Source of the DNA: Flavipsychrobacter sp.
GTDB lineage: Bacteria > Bacteroidota > Bacteroidia > Chitinophagales > Chitinophagaceae
DNA length: 64,000 nucleotides
Direction: 5' to 3'
NCBI GenBank assembly: GCA_024508935.1
Contig: JANINW010000014.1
Coordinates: forward strand, 81,920-145,919
The notes below the pieces were generated by a model that was not told the DNA's origin, did not search any database, and saw only the letters and a list, made by a program, of their open reading frames with translations. Shown in pieces: positions 1 to 8,236 of this stretch; position 1 is the stretch's first letter; each line of letters opens with the position of its first letter. The translations under genes and the position numbers were made by a program.

Positions 1-88
1 AGGTGCCGGTTATGCAGGAGGTATTGTTAGTGCAGCCATAGATGGAGAGCGTTGTGCTGAAATGGCTGTTCAGTTCATTAAGATTTAG
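1..88 (+). CDS. FAD-dependent oxidoreductase, C-terminal end only
   Basis: The second reading frame is open from the window edge to a TAG at 86-88 and gives 28 residues beginning GAGYAGGI and containing SAAIDGERCAE. A glycine-rich GAGYAGGI segment followed by an alanine-rich helix near the C-terminus is what FAD-dependent dehydrogenases of the COG2509 type (uncharacterised NAD/FAD proteins) end with; that recognition is from memory of the family. The start and the catalytic part lie outside the window, so the substrate cannot be judged. A strong hairpin terminator follows 11 bases after the stop. Confidence 0.55.
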   Translation, partial: GAGYAGGIVSAAIDGERCAEMAVQFIKI

Positions 89-98
89 CTTTTAAGAC

Positions 99-132
99 AA
101 AGCCCCGAATGACTCCGGGGCTTTTATTTTTT
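99..132 (+). terminator. Intrinsic terminator after the FAD oxidoreductase
   Basis: Bases 99-107 (AAAGCCCCG) pair perfectly with 116-124 (CGGGGCTTT) around an 8-base loop, and the + strand continues TTTTATTTTTT. On the minus strand the trailing sequence is less T-rich, so it mainly serves the + gene, but the convergent gene ending at 131 may share it. Confidence 0.85.
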
Positions 133-583
133 AGGCTTCTGGTACTAATTGTATGGTCATTCCAGGCGTTAACCCTATACACACATCTATATTGCTGAAT
201 TTGAATGATCCCAGTTTAAGTTTATTGCGGTACTCATCTGTGGTCACCAGCATCTTTACCATGGTACCCAGCATAGCTTTGTCTTTATGCTGTTCCATTA
301 TTTCCTGGCGGCGCTCTGCAGATACTTCAGCGGTCTTTTCGAAATGGAAAGTTATATCCGGAGGCAGACCCACGGTTACAGATATGCTGGTCGTTTTATA
401 ACCCATCTCTTCAAGGATGGGGGAGAGTGATATTAGCTCGTTGGTAGTATTGGTTATTTTCTCCTTCGCAGCATCACCCACGCTGCTGATCTTTTCAGTC
501 AGTTTTTCAATGCTGATGCTGTCCATAGCTGCATCCTTCATTTCAGATGCCTTTTCGGTCACTTTATTCAGGAAATCTTTCAT
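131..583 (-). CDS. Hypothetical protein, 150 aa
   Basis: I do not recognise this protein. It has 150 residues, no signal peptide and no membrane segment. Residues 1-50 are a charged, alanine-rich amphipathic stretch that should be helical (KVTEKASEMKDAAMDS and so on); residues 60-150 are mixed and look like a small alpha/beta domain with two similar hydrophobic strands (SISVTVGLPPDITFHF and NIDVCIGLTPGMTIQL). Those two strands share the pattern V/I-GL-P/TPG/D-I/TI, hinting at an internal duplication. It stands alone between two terminators, so context says nothing about its role. Confidence 0.6.
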   Translation of the reverse strand: MKDFLNKVTEKASEMKDAAMDSISIEKLTEKISSVGDAAKEKITNTTNELISLSPILEEMGYKTTSISVTVGLPPDITFHFEKTAEVSAERRQEIMEQHKDKAMLGTMVKMLVTTDEYRNKLKLGSFKFSNIDVCIGLTPGMTIQLVPEA

Positions 584-625
584 AACGTGTGTTTGTGTTG
601 AGTATAGTAAAGTTACTTAAAACAA

Positions 626-652
626 AGAGAGCTATCATCACGATAGCTCTCT
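626..652 (-). terminator. Terminator downstream of sucC
   Basis: An 11-bp perfect inverted repeat (626-636 with 642-652, AGAGAGCTATC) with a 5-base loop lies 25 bases beyond the sucC stop. On the minus strand it is followed by TTTGTTTTAAG, a usable T tract. Confidence 0.75.
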
Positions 653-676
653 AAATTATTGGTATAAAGTATATTA

Positions 677-1897
677 TTAATTAGCGCTTACTGCTTTCTG
701 TACCAGTTCGGCAGCTTCGCTCAGCAGGATAGCCGATTGTACTTTCAGGCCGCTGTTTTCTATCAGTTCTTTCGCTACTTCGGCATTGGTACCTTGCAGG
801 CGTACAATGATAGGTATGTTGATGTTGCCCATATTTTTATAAGCTTCAATAACACCTGCAGCAACCCTGTCGCAACGTACGATACCACCAAAGATATTGA
901 TAAGGATAGCTTTTACGTTAGGGTCTTTCATAATAATGCGGAAACCGGCTTCTACGGTTTGTGCATTTGCAGTACCACCTACGTCCAGGAAGTTGGCCGG
1001 TTCACCACCCGCCAGTTTGATCATATCCATGGTAGCCATTGCAAGACCGGCACCGTTTACCATGCAGCCTACGTTACCGTCCAGTTTTACATAGTTCAGG
1101 TTGTGCTCGCCTGCTTCTACTTCAGTAGGATCTTCTTCGTTCTTATCACGCATATCTGCTATATCCGCATGGCGCATCAGGGCGTTATCATCCAGGCTCA
1201 TTTTGCAGTCAACAGCAAATATTTTGTCGTCTGCACTTTTGAACAATGGGTTGATCTCCAGCATAGCGCAATCCAGGCCCACATAAGCATTATACAGGTT
1301 GGTAACGAATTTCACCATGTTTTTGAATGCATCACCGCTCAGCCCCAGGTTGAAAGCAATTTTACGTGCCTGGAAGGCCTGTAAAGCCATATTAGGAGCC
1401 ACCCATTCTTTGTATATTTTTTCTGGAGTATGGTGTGCTACTTCTTCAATGTCCATGCCGCCTTCGGTACTGTACATGATAACGTTCTGCTTTTTAGCAC
1501 GGTCCAGCAGTATAGAGATATAAAACTCTTTACGTTCGCTGGGGCCATCATAATACATGTCTTGTGCAACCAGTATTTTATTTACACGTTTACCAGCAGC
1601 ACCTGTTTGTATAGTTACCAGTGTATTGCCCAGTATGTTTTTAGCAACTGTTTCTACATCTTCAGCACTCTTTACCACTTTCACACCATTTTGTTCCGGT
1701 ACTTCTTTCATAGTACCCTTACCACGGCCACCTGCGTGTATTTGTGCTTTTACTACAGCAAACTTAGTTCCTGTTTCAGAAGCAATTTGTTTGTATGCAT
1801 TCACTGCGTCGTTTACATTCTCAACAGCCATACCGCTTTGAGTAGGTACATTATAACGCTTTAAAAGTTCTTTGGCTTGATACTCGTGCAAATTCAT
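677..1897 (-). CDS. sucC: Succinyl-CoA synthetase beta subunit (ADP-forming)
   Basis: This is the beta subunit of the TCA-cycle enzyme that converts succinyl-CoA to succinate with nucleotide phosphorylation. The N-terminus MNLHEYQAKELL is the family hallmark, followed by the ATP-grasp region with the nucleotide-binding KAQIHAGGRGKG near residues 50-61 and the C-terminal CoA-ligase part with FLDVGGTA and NIFGGIVRCD. At 406 aa it is slightly longer than the E. coli protein (388 aa). The alpha subunit gene sucD is not next to it, which is common in Bacteroidota. It is a single-gene unit with its own terminator. sdhCAB, acting at the next TCA step, is also in this window but far away (57.9 kb). 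Confidence 0.97.
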   Translation of the reverse strand: MNLHEYQAKELLKRYNVPTQSGMAVENVNDAVNAYKQIASETGTKFAVVKAQIHAGGRGKGTMKEVPEQNGVKVVKSAEDVETVAKNILGNTLVTIQTGAAGKRVNKILVAQDMYYDGPSERKEFYISILLDRAKKQNVIMYSTEGGMDIEEVAHHTPEKIYKEWVAPNMALQAFQARKIAFNLGLSGDAFKNMVKFVTNLYNAYVGLDCAMLEINPLFKSADDKIFAVDCKMSLDDNALMRHADIADMRDKNEEDPTEVEAGEHNLNYVKLDGNVGCMVNGAGLAMATMDMIKLAGGEPANFLDVGGTANAQTVEAGFRIIMKDPNVKAILINIFGGIVRCDRVAAGVIEAYKNMGNINIPIIVRLQGTNAEVAKELIENSGLKVQSAILLSEAAELVQKAVSAN

Positions 1898-2001
1898 AAT
1901 TGCAATAATTTTTTGAAAATACGGGGCGAAGATAATGTTTAATTAGGCAATAACTTAATGATAAGTCCCACCTGACAGGATAATTTAATATATAATTTTT
2001 G

Positions 2002-2907
2002 CTAAAATAAAGTAGCGCCCTGGTCAAGCATTTCAGGGGCATCCAGCTTTGTGCCGCAGTGTTTATTAAGCTGTTCTATTAAGTATTTTATTAATTCGGG
2101 AGAATGCAGCTCTTCATGTTGGTGCATGAAGAAATAACAGGTCTCCAGTCCCGCATTCATCCATTTTTTTATACGCTTCACCCAGTCGTCAATGCGGGTA
2201 TAGTCTGTAGGGTGTAGTGAGTTGCCTACGAAGCGTATAAAACATTCGGGGGTAGACAGGTGCATGTGTACACAATCCCTGCGCCCGGCGGCATCTGTAA
2301 TGATCGTTCCGCGTTTTTTCTTTCGCAGGAAATCAAATAATTCCATATTATATCCCTCTGGTTGATTGTACCATTCGGGGTGCCGCAGTTCAAGGAACAT
2401 AGGCACATCTTTTGGAAAATGCTCTATAAAATGCTCGATACTATCTAATTGTTTAGGCGACACCTGCGGGTTAGGCATCAGGAATATAGGGCCAAGGTTC
2501 TTTTTAAATTCATGTATAGCTTCAAGAAATGCACCTACTTCTACATCCGTATTCTTCAGCCGCTTCAGGTGAGTAACTGTTTGGGGAAACTTTGGACAAA
2601 ACAGGAAATCTTTCGGCACTTTGGCTTTCCACTTCAATACCTGGTCGGGGCTCGGCGATTTATAAAACGTAGCATTGAATTCTATGCAATTGAACAGTTT
2701 GGCATAGTATTCCAGGAAATCTTTTTCTTTTGTGCCCTTAGGGTATAGCTTCCCTACCCAGTCTTTTCTTCCCCATTTGGCGCAGCCTATATAAAACCGG
2801 GTATTGCCTTTGCCCTTTGCCAATACTTCTTTTGTGGCAGGAGGGTCGGGAGGCAGTTTAAAGTCTATATGCTTCAGTTCGTCATCAGTTACCTTTCCAA
2901 ATTCCAT
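2002..2907 (-). CDS. DUF72 (YecE-like) protein
   Basis: The 301-residue protein matches the DUF72/YecE family, a TIM-barrel fold of unknown biochemical role. Diagnostic segments are FYIGCAKWGRKDW near residue 38, the NATFYKSPS motif near residue 78, FLFCPKFPQTVTH, and FFMHQHEELHSPE towards the end, which in other members reads Y..FNN. The last 15 residues are a short tail. Its start lies 4 bases after the stop of the TfoX-like gene, so the two are probably co-transcribed. No catalytic activity is established for the family. Confidence 0.85.
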   Translation of the reverse strand: MEFGKVTDDELKHIDFKLPPDPPATKEVLAKGKGNTRFYIGCAKWGRKDWVGKLYPKGTKEKDFLEYYAKLFNCIEFNATFYKSPSPDQVLKWKAKVPKDFLFCPKFPQTVTHLKRLKNTDVEVGAFLEAIHEFKKNLGPIFLMPNPQVSPKQLDSIEHFIEHFPKDVPMFLELRHPEWYNQPEGYNMELFDFLRKKKRGTIITDAAGRRDCVHMHLSTPECFIRFVGNSLHPTDYTRIDDWVKRIKKWMNAGLETCYFFMHQHEELHSPELIKYLIEQLNKHCGTKLDAPEMLDQGATLF

Positions 2908-2911
2908 GATA

Positions 2912-3250
2912 TCACTTTTTCTTTTTGCTGGCTTTTGCTTTAGGGTTATAATCCAGGCACAGGTTTATCCAATAATCCAGTTCTGATTTTTTCTTCAATA
3001 CATCTTCATGTACAAAAACGTAACCTTTCATTGGTCTGCCGGTAAAATCCATAGGGCGGGCACCGTGGCGCTTCATGGCATCGTCTTCCGCTTCAGGGTC
3101 TATACGGCACATGATCTCGTCCGCGTTAACACCCATGCACATTTTGCCATCAACCATAAAGCACAGGCCGCCGAACATACGTTTTTCTTCAACGTCGTAG
3201 CTTACCAATGCCTCACGTATGCGGTCGGCTATTTTTTCATTATAAGCCAT
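2912..3250 (-). CDS. TfoX/Sxy N-terminal domain protein
   Basis: The 112-aa protein is a stand-alone TfoX N-terminal domain: RMFGGLCFMVDGKMCMGV (residues 24-41) is the signature, followed by a MDFTGRPMKGYVFV segment. In gammaproteobacteria TfoX/Sxy turns on competence with CRP, but the short single-domain members found in Bacteroidota have no demonstrated competence role. The C-terminus is lysine-rich (KASKKKK). It probably shares a transcript with the DUF72 gene 4 bases downstream. Confidence 0.85.
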   Translation of the reverse strand: MAYNEKIADRIREALVSYDVEEKRMFGGLCFMVDGKMCMGVNADEIMCRIDPEAEDDAMKRHGARPMDFTGRPMKGYVFVHEDVLKKKSELDYWINLCLDYNPKAKASKKKK

Positions 3251-3307
3251 ACGTGAATGTAAGAAATGTTTGATTTTTAAACGCTGACGGAAGCAACAAT
3301 ATTGAAA

Positions 3308-3958
3308 TTATATTGGCTTCATTACCCTCAGCAAGATATCTTTTACATCATCATGCCCAATGCCTGAAATAGTTACAGGTTCCTTGTCTTCAGACATGTC
3401 TACAATAATAAAACCATTGGATGCCAGCAACAGCGCAGCATCATCCATTGCATAGGTTTTCAGGCCATAGGTTTCGTAGGGGTATTTTCGCATAGTCTCC
3501 TGCGAGCAGAAGCTCATGACCATTTTACCTCCTGGTGTCAAAACTCTGTATAGTTCAGCCAGTTCATCTGCAGGTGTATCCCAGAAGTAAATGGCATTGA
3601 CACAAAGTATCTTATCAAAACTATTGTCGTTGAAGGGCAAATGTTTTGCAGCCGCCAGCACCAGTTTCACTTTTTTATCTTCAATGCTATCCGCATTCAG
3701 TTCTGAAGCTTTTTGTAGCATCAGCGGAGAGTGATCTATGCCGGTGTAGTGTAAGCCATCAGCCATTTCCATCAGTTCCCTGATAAAAAAACCATTGGCC
3801 ATTCCTATTTCAAGGAGCTTGTCGTTAGGTTCGGGAGCTAATAATTTGAAAGACCATCGGTTAAGAATGGCGTTGTGCAGGTTCATTTGGGCACTGATCT
3901 GTAAACCAAATTCACCTTCGGGTTTCCGAAGTTGTTCTGAAAGGATTTTATAGTCCAT
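3308..3958 (-). CDS. Class I SAM-dependent methyltransferase
   Basis: The 216-aa protein has the class I methyltransferase layout: motif I LLEIGMANGFFIREL (about residues 48-62), an acidic residue ending strand 2 (YTGIDHSPLML), motif II/III around LPFNDNSFDKILCVNAIYFW, and the post-III segment ELYRVLTPGGKMVMSF typical of the Methyltransf_11 group. The usual GxGxG of motif I is weakened to GMANG. Small-molecule substrate is likely but unknown. It has no close operon partner: 57 bases separate it from the TfoX-like gene and a 335-base gap lies upstream. Confidence 0.85.
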   Translation of the reverse strand: MDYKILSEQLRKPEGEFGLQISAQMNLHNAILNRWSFKLLAPEPNDKLLEIGMANGFFIRELMEMADGLHYTGIDHSPLMLQKASELNADSIEDKKVKLVLAAAKHLPFNDNSFDKILCVNAIYFWDTPADELAELYRVLTPGGKMVMSFCSQETMRKYPYETYGLKTYAMDDAALLLASNGFIIVDMSEDKEPVTISGIGHDDVKDILLRVMKPI

Positions 3959-4293
3959 AAGTGGTGGTTATAGTGTAATGGTGTTCTCTGGTATCCTATA
4001 ATGTGCTAATATACAACCCTTTGCGTTCAAACCGCTTTTGTAAACGGCTTTTTGTTAAGTTTTGTTGTGTATTGAGTGTTTTTTTGCATGTATCGAAGGT
4101 TTTTTAATTGAAAATTGCAGTATTTACGGGCATTTCAGGCTAGGTATTAAACCAAATATTATGCCGTTTTTCCAATGTTAAATTTTAAAGAATCATTTTT
4201 ATATAGCTATTTTACGTTTAATAGATGTTTAGTAAAATAAAAAAATCCGGTCACGATTTTATGACCGGATCATTACTTTACATTAGGTAATGT
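3959..4293. other. AT-rich intergenic region, 335 bp
   Basis: This gap lies between the methyltransferase start and the pgk stop. It is rich in T runs and holds no open reading frame of note. Apart from the pgk terminator at 4245-4270 I see no RNA gene, no convincing TAnnTTTG promoter on the minus strand for the methyltransferase, and no repeat. A short CCG/CGG pairing at about 4032-4047 followed by TTTTTG is too weak to call. Confidence 0.5.
4245..4270 (-). terminator. Terminator of pgk
   Basis: ATCCGGTCA (4245-4253) pairs perfectly with TGACCGGAT (4262-4270) around an 8-base loop. Read on the minus strand the stem is followed by TTTTTTATTTTACT, a strong U tract. It lies 24 bases after the pgk stop. 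Confidence 0.9.
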
Positions 4294-5505
4294 TTAATTT
4301 TTTATTGCGGCTATGCCCGGCAGTTGTTTACCTTCAAATAATTCAAGTAATGCACCACCACCGGTAGATACATAACTTACTTTTTCTGTATAGCCGAATT
4401 TATTTACTGCAGCAACACTATCACCACCACCTACTAAGGAATAAGCGCCGTTCTGCGTAGCTTCTGCTACTGCATCTGCTATGGTTTTGGTGCCATGCTG
4501 GAATTTTTCCATTTCAAATACACCCATCGGTCCGTTCCAAAGAATGGTCTTAGATGCTTTGATAACTTTTGCGAAAGTTTCGCAAGCCATTTGGCCTATA
4601 TCCAGGCCCATCCATCCATTCGGTATTTCAGTATTTACGGCAGATGAGGTATTTGCATCCGCAGCAAATTTATCTGCAATAATGCTGTCTGCCGGCAGGT
4701 GTATACATACGCCTTTTTCATCTGCTTTTTTCAGCAGCTCTTTAGCCGTTTCCAGCCGGTCATCTTCACAGAGCGAATTACCTATTTCACCACCTTGGGC
4801 TTTGTAAAAAGTATAGGCCATACCCCCACCAATAATAATATCTGTAGCAGTGTTCAGCAGGTTCTCGATAATGAGTATTTTATCAGAAACCTTGGCACCG
4901 CCAATAATTGCAGTAAATGGTTTCTTCGTGTTGTTCAATACTTCTTCTGCGGCGGCTACTTCACCTTCCATCAGCAGGCCGAACATTTTTTTATCGGCAG
5001 GGAAGAACTCAGCAATAACAGCGGTAGAAGCGTGTGCACGGTGAGCTGTGCCAAATGCATCGTTTACATACACATCGCCCAGTTTAGACAGTTTTTCAGC
5101 AAATTCCTTATCGCCTTTTTCTTCCTGCTTGTAGTAGCGCAGGTTTTCCAGCAGCAGTACTTCGCCTGCTTTCAGTGCTGCTGCTTTTTGTCCGGCATCA
5201 TCACTTATACAGTCGTCTGCAAATTGCACTTCTTTACCCAGCAGTGAAGAAAGGTGGGCCGCTACCGGCTTCAGCGAAAAATCAGCCATGGTAAGATGCG
5301 GCTTCTTTTCAATGTCTTTGTGCGGACGGCCGAAATGGCTCATCAGTATCACACTACCGCCATCTGCCAGTACTTTTTTAATAGTAGGCAATGCTGCTTT
5401 TATGCGGGTATCGTCGGTTATCTTGCCTTCTTTTATGGGCACGTTAAAATCTACACGTATCAGTGCTTTCTGCCCGCTGAAATTATGTTCTGTGAATTTG
5501 CTCAT
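4294..5505 (-). CDS. pgk: Phosphoglycerate kinase
   Basis: Glycolytic enzyme transferring phosphate from 1,3-bisphosphoglycerate to ADP. Family landmarks are all present: [19 protein letters not shown] near the N-terminus, the substrate-binding [14 protein letters not shown] and [14 protein letters not shown] segments, [11 protein letters not shown] in the C-terminal nucleotide domain, [11 protein letters not shown], and GGGDSVAAV. The length of 403 aa is standard. It follows gap by 66 bases, in which a tetraloop hairpin sits, so pgk may receive only part of the gap transcription or have its own promoter there. Confidence 0.98.
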   Translation of the reverse strand: MSKFTEHNFSGQKALIRVDFNVPIKEGKITDDTRIKAALPTIKKVLADGGSVILMSHFGRPHKDIEKKPHLTMADFSLKPVAAHLSSLLGKEVQFADDCISDDAGQKAAALKAGEVLLLENLRYYKQEEKGDKEFAEKLSKLGDVYVNDAFGTAHRAHASTAVIAEFFPADKKMFGLLMEGEVAAAEEVLNNTKKPFTAIIGGAKVSDKILIIENLLNTATDIIIGGGMAYTFYKAQGGEIGNSLCEDDRLETAKELLKKADEKGVCIHLPADSIIADKFAADANTSSAVNTEIPNGWMGLDIGQMACETFAKVIKASKTILWNGPMGVFEMEKFQHGTKTIADAVAEATQNGAYSLVGGGDSVAAVNKFGYTEKVSYVSTGGGALLELFEGKQLPGIAAIKN

Positions 5506-5530
5506 AGTAGGAGTGGTTTAAAATAAAAAG

Positions 5531-5554
5531 AAACGCCACCCGAAGGTAGCGTTT
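5531..5554 (-). terminator. Hairpin with UUCG loop between gap and pgk
   Basis: Bases 5531-5540 pair with 5545-5554 (10 bp, one G-T wobble). On the minus strand the loop is UUCG closed by C-G, the extra-stable tetraloop, and the stem is followed by CTTTTTATTTT. It lies 17 bases beyond the gap stop and 26 bases before pgk, which fits a partial terminator that sets the gap:pgk ratio or a 3' stabiliser of the gap message. Confidence 0.75.
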
Positions 5555-5571
5555 CATACGTTTATATAAGA

Positions 5572-6585
5572 TTACTTGCTGATTAAACCTGCAAAGTATT
5601 TTACAGTACGAACCAGTTGAGATACATAGCTCATTTCGTTATCGTACCAGCTAACGGTTTTAACCATTTGCGCATCGCCTACAGTCATAACTTTAGTTTG
5701 GGTTGCGTCGAACAGGGAACCGAAAGAAGTACCGATGATATCGCTTGATACGATCTCGTCTTCGTTATAACCAAAGCTTTCGTTTGCGGCAGCTTTCATT
5801 GCAGCGTTAATTTCTTCTGCAGTGGTCTTTTTGCCCAGTATGGTAACCAGTTCAGTAAGAGAGCCGGTGATAGTTGGTACGCGTTGAGCACCACCGTCCA
5901 GTTTACCTTTCAGCTCAGGTAGTACCAGGCCTATAGCCTTGGCAGCACCTGTAGAGTTAGGAACGATGTTGGCAGCAGCAGCACGTGCACGGCGCAGGTC
6001 GCCTTTCGGATGCGGGGCATCCAGCGTGTTCTGGTCGTTGGTATAAGCGTGTATAGTGCTCATCAACCCGGTAACGATACCGAATTTATCATTCAGTACT
6101 TTAGCCATAGGGGCCAGGCAGTTGGTTGTGCATGATGCACAGCTGATAACTGTTTCGCTGCCATCCAGTATATCATGGTTCACGTTGAAAACAACCGTTT
6201 TCAGATCGCCGGTAGCAGGAGCAGATATTACCACGCGTTTAGCGCCTGCAGTAATGTGTGCTTTTGCTTTTTCAGCATCGGTGAAGAAACCTGTACATTC
6301 CAGCACAACGTCTACACCGTGCTGTCCCCATGGAATTTGTGCAGGGTCTTTCTGTGCATATATTTTTATCGTGTTGCCATTTACAACAATTGAATCTTCC
6401 GTATGAGTTACTTCAACATTAAAACGTCCTTGTGCAGTATCATACTTCAGCAGGTGGGCCAATACTTCCGGTTTAGTCAGGTCGTTGATAGCAACAACAT
6501 CAATACCGTCCATGTTGTAGATCTGGCGGAAAGCCAGGCGGCCGATACGGCCGAAACCATTAATGGCAACTTTTACTTTACTCAT
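5572..6585 (-). CDS. gap: Glyceraldehyde-3-phosphate dehydrogenase, type I
   Basis: The 337-aa protein carries the Rossmann motif INGFGRIGR (residues 9-17), AIND at 32-35 where an aspartate favours NAD, and the catalytic [12 protein letters not shown] with Cys152. STGAAKAIG and the C-terminal [13 protein letters not shown] are also typical. The NAD-type and adjacency to pgk argue for the glycolytic rather than the gluconeogenic NADP enzyme. A Bacteroidota -7 element lies about 50 bases upstream at 6637-6644 on the minus strand. Confidence 0.97.
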   Translation of the reverse strand: MSKVKVAINGFGRIGRLAFRQIYNMDGIDVVAINDLTKPEVLAHLLKYDTAQGRFNVEVTHTEDSIVVNGNTIKIYAQKDPAQIPWGQHGVDVVLECTGFFTDAEKAKAHITAGAKRVVISAPATGDLKTVVFNVNHDILDGSETVISCASCTTNCLAPMAKVLNDKFGIVTGLMSTIHAYTNDQNTLDAPHPKGDLRRARAAAANIVPNSTGAAKAIGLVLPELKGKLDGGAQRVPTITGSLTELVTILGKKTTAEEINAAMKAAANESFGYNEDEIVSSDIIGTSFGSLFDATQTKVMTVGDAQMVKTVSWYDNEMSYVSQLVRTVKYFAGLISK

Positions 6586-6636
6586 TTTTTATGGAGTTAT
6601 TTTAAATATAAGATCTGGAAATTTTCAATTTCGCGG

Positions 6637-6644
6637 CAAAGGTA
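6637..6644 (-). promoter_or_regulatory. Probable -7 element of the gap promoter
   Basis: Read on the minus strand these bases are TACCTTTG, an exact match to the Bacteroidota TAnnTTTG consensus, placed so that the transcript would start about 45 bases before the gap ATG. I see no good TTG at the expected -33 position, so the call rests on the -7 box and its position. Confidence 0.5.
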
Positions 6645-6690
6645 CAGGGTATAGCGGAGAATATAAAATGTAAAATGCAAAATTGATAAT

Positions 6691-7137
6691 ATGAAGCAGG
6701 TTGTAGGGTTACCATCATTCAGATTTTTAAAACATATTTGCGGTATGAAAAACCAGCCGCAAAGGAAATATATTGAAGTATCACCTGCATACCGGTGGAT
6801 AGAGAACGGGCATATATTCCTTTGGCTGATAAAAGATACCTGCTGGGCTATGGAATGGCGCCCGGGTGGTATGTTCATGATCGTACCAACGATAAGTGTA
6901 GCATTCTATATTCTTTGGAAATCGCGCCATATCAGGGCAGAATTGTTTCACAATATTGCCGTATGCTTTTGGATATGTGCGAACTCTGTTTGGATGATCG
7001 GTGAGTTCTTTCATACAGAAGCCAGGCATTACGCGGTAATGCTGTTTCTTTCGGGCTTGGCATTGCTATTGGTATATTATATCTTCTTCTTCCGCAAAGA
7101 CCAGCAAAAAACTAAAGGGTACGAACTGGATAATTAA
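6691..7137 (+). CDS. Small membrane protein of unknown function
   Basis: I do not recognise a named family. From the ATG at 6691 it is 148 aa; an in-frame ATG at 6745 (MKNQPQRKYIE) is an equally plausible start that would give 130 aa. After an aromatic patch (IFLWLIKDTCWAMEW) come three hydrophobic segments, roughly FMIVPTISVAFYILW, NIAVCFWICANSVWMIG and MLFLSGLALLLVYYIFFF, followed by a charged cytoplasmic tail. Tryptophans and histidines (WRPGG, FFHTEARH) lie at membrane borders. It is divergent from gap and convergent with mltG. Confidence 0.65.
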   Translation: MKQVVGLPSFRFLKHICGMKNQPQRKYIEVSPAYRWIENGHIFLWLIKDTCWAMEWRPGGMFMIVPTISVAFYILWKSRHIRAELFHNIAVCFWICANSVWMIGEFFHTEARHYAVMLFLSGLALLLVYYIFFFRKDQQKTKGYELDN

Positions 7138-8165
7138 TGTATCCCTTTAGCGTTCAATGCTTCCTGGTATAGCCTCGCATTCTTCAAATGGTCGGCCAGG
7201 TTGCTGGCAAAATTATGATAGCCGCTAAAGTCTTCTTTTGCGCAGAAATAGATGTATTTGGTATCAGGCGCATTCAGCACTGCTTCTATACTAGCTTTAG
7301 ATGGTGTGCAGATAGGGCCGGGGGGCAGGCCACCATACATATAAGTATTGTAAGGAGAATTGGTTTGCAGGTGCGCGCCTGTAATACGACGTATGGTAAA
7401 ATCGCCTACAGCAAATTTTACCGTAGGGTCAGCCTGCAGGCGCATGCCCGTTTTCAGGCGGTTCATATACACGCTGGCTATATTCGGTTTCTCATCGTTC
7501 TTATTGGTCTCTTCATCTACTATAGAAGCAATGATGATGGCTTTTTGAGGGGTAAGATTTTTATTTTGAGCCAGTTGTTTGCGCTGTTCGTTCCAGTAAT
7601 TTGTATAGCTGGCGGCAATTTTTTTAAAGGCCTTTCGTGCGCTGGTGTTCCAGTAAAATTCGTAGGTGTCGGGCATGATGGCGCACATAGCGGTATTGGT
7701 ATCGAGGTTATATGCAGCCAGGAAAGCACTGTCGTGCAAGAGCATGTTTATACTATCTGCATTGGCTTCGAGGTTTGCAGATATCAGGTGAATAAGATCT
7801 TGTTTGGTACGCAGTTTATTTATTACCAGTTTCACGGGCGTTTGTGTGCCGCGGCCAAGCATTTTTATCAGGTTATAATTACTCATGCCCGGTGTTATTT
7901 TATATTTACCCGCATGTACGTGTTGCGGTAGTCCCGCCCGTTTGGCCAGCATATCAAAGCTGGTAATATCGGCTACCAGGCTGCTGTCTTTAAGTGAGCG
8001 TTTCACATCGTCGTAGGTAGCGCCTGTGCGGATGTACAAATACCTCGTTTGGGTAAAGCTTGCAGTAGCCGGCCCGAATACTTTGTAGAGCAGGAAACCA
8101 CCGGTAAGTAATAGTATAATGAGTACTGGCAGGAAACGCCTTTTCTTTTTGTTTGATCTGCTCAT
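7134..8165 (-). CDS. mltG: Endolytic murein transglycosylase MltG
   Basis: MltG cuts nascent peptidoglycan and is thought to end glycan-strand growth at the inner membrane. The 343-aa protein has a basic N-terminus, one membrane segment (residues 11-27), an SPOR-like extracytoplasmic part, and the YceG catalytic domain with IIIASIVDEET (210-220), MRLQADPTVKF and the strongly conserved SPYNTYMYGGLPPGPI. The acidic motif reads IVDEET where many homologues have IVExET, so the first acidic residue is Asp217. It is the last gene of the miaB-lptE-secG operon; a complete terminator hairpin ends only 8 bases before its start codon. Confidence 0.92.
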   Translation of the reverse strand: MSRSNKKKRRFLPVLIILLLTGGFLLYKVFGPATASFTQTRYLYIRTGATYDDVKRSLKDSSLVADITSFDMLAKRAGLPQHVHAGKYKITPGMSNYNLIKMLGRGTQTPVKLVINKLRTKQDLIHLISANLEANADSINMLLHDSAFLAAYNLDTNTAMCAIMPDTYEFYWNTSARKAFKKIAASYTNYWNEQRKQLAQNKNLTPQKAIIIASIVDEETNKNDEKPNIASVYMNRLKTGMRLQADPTVKFAVGDFTIRRITGAHLQTNSPYNTYMYGGLPPGPICTPSKASIEAVLNAPDTKYIYFCAKEDFSGYHNFASNLADHLKNARLYQEALNAKGIH

Positions 8166-8173
8166 TTTGCTGC

Positions 8174-8207
8174 AAAAAAATACCTGCTCAATATTACAGA
8201 GCAGGTA
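8174..8207 (-). terminator. Terminator between secG and mltG
   Basis: TACCTGCTC (8181-8189) pairs perfectly with GAGCAGGTA (8199-8207) around a 9-base loop; on the minus strand seven Ts follow (8180-8174). The T tract ends 8 bases before the mltG ATG, leaving no room for a separate promoter. Confidence 0.85.
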
Positions 8208-8236
8208 CGGTATTATAAAATGAATTAAGTACTAAA

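Noticed and set aside
737-1384. Plus-strand frame opposite sucC
   Set aside because: It is antisense to a highly conserved gene and its translation has no recognisable domain.
4029-4060. Terminator or small RNA in the gap upstream of the methyltransferase
   Set aside because: Only three to four base pairs form before the TTTTTG, too weak to claim.
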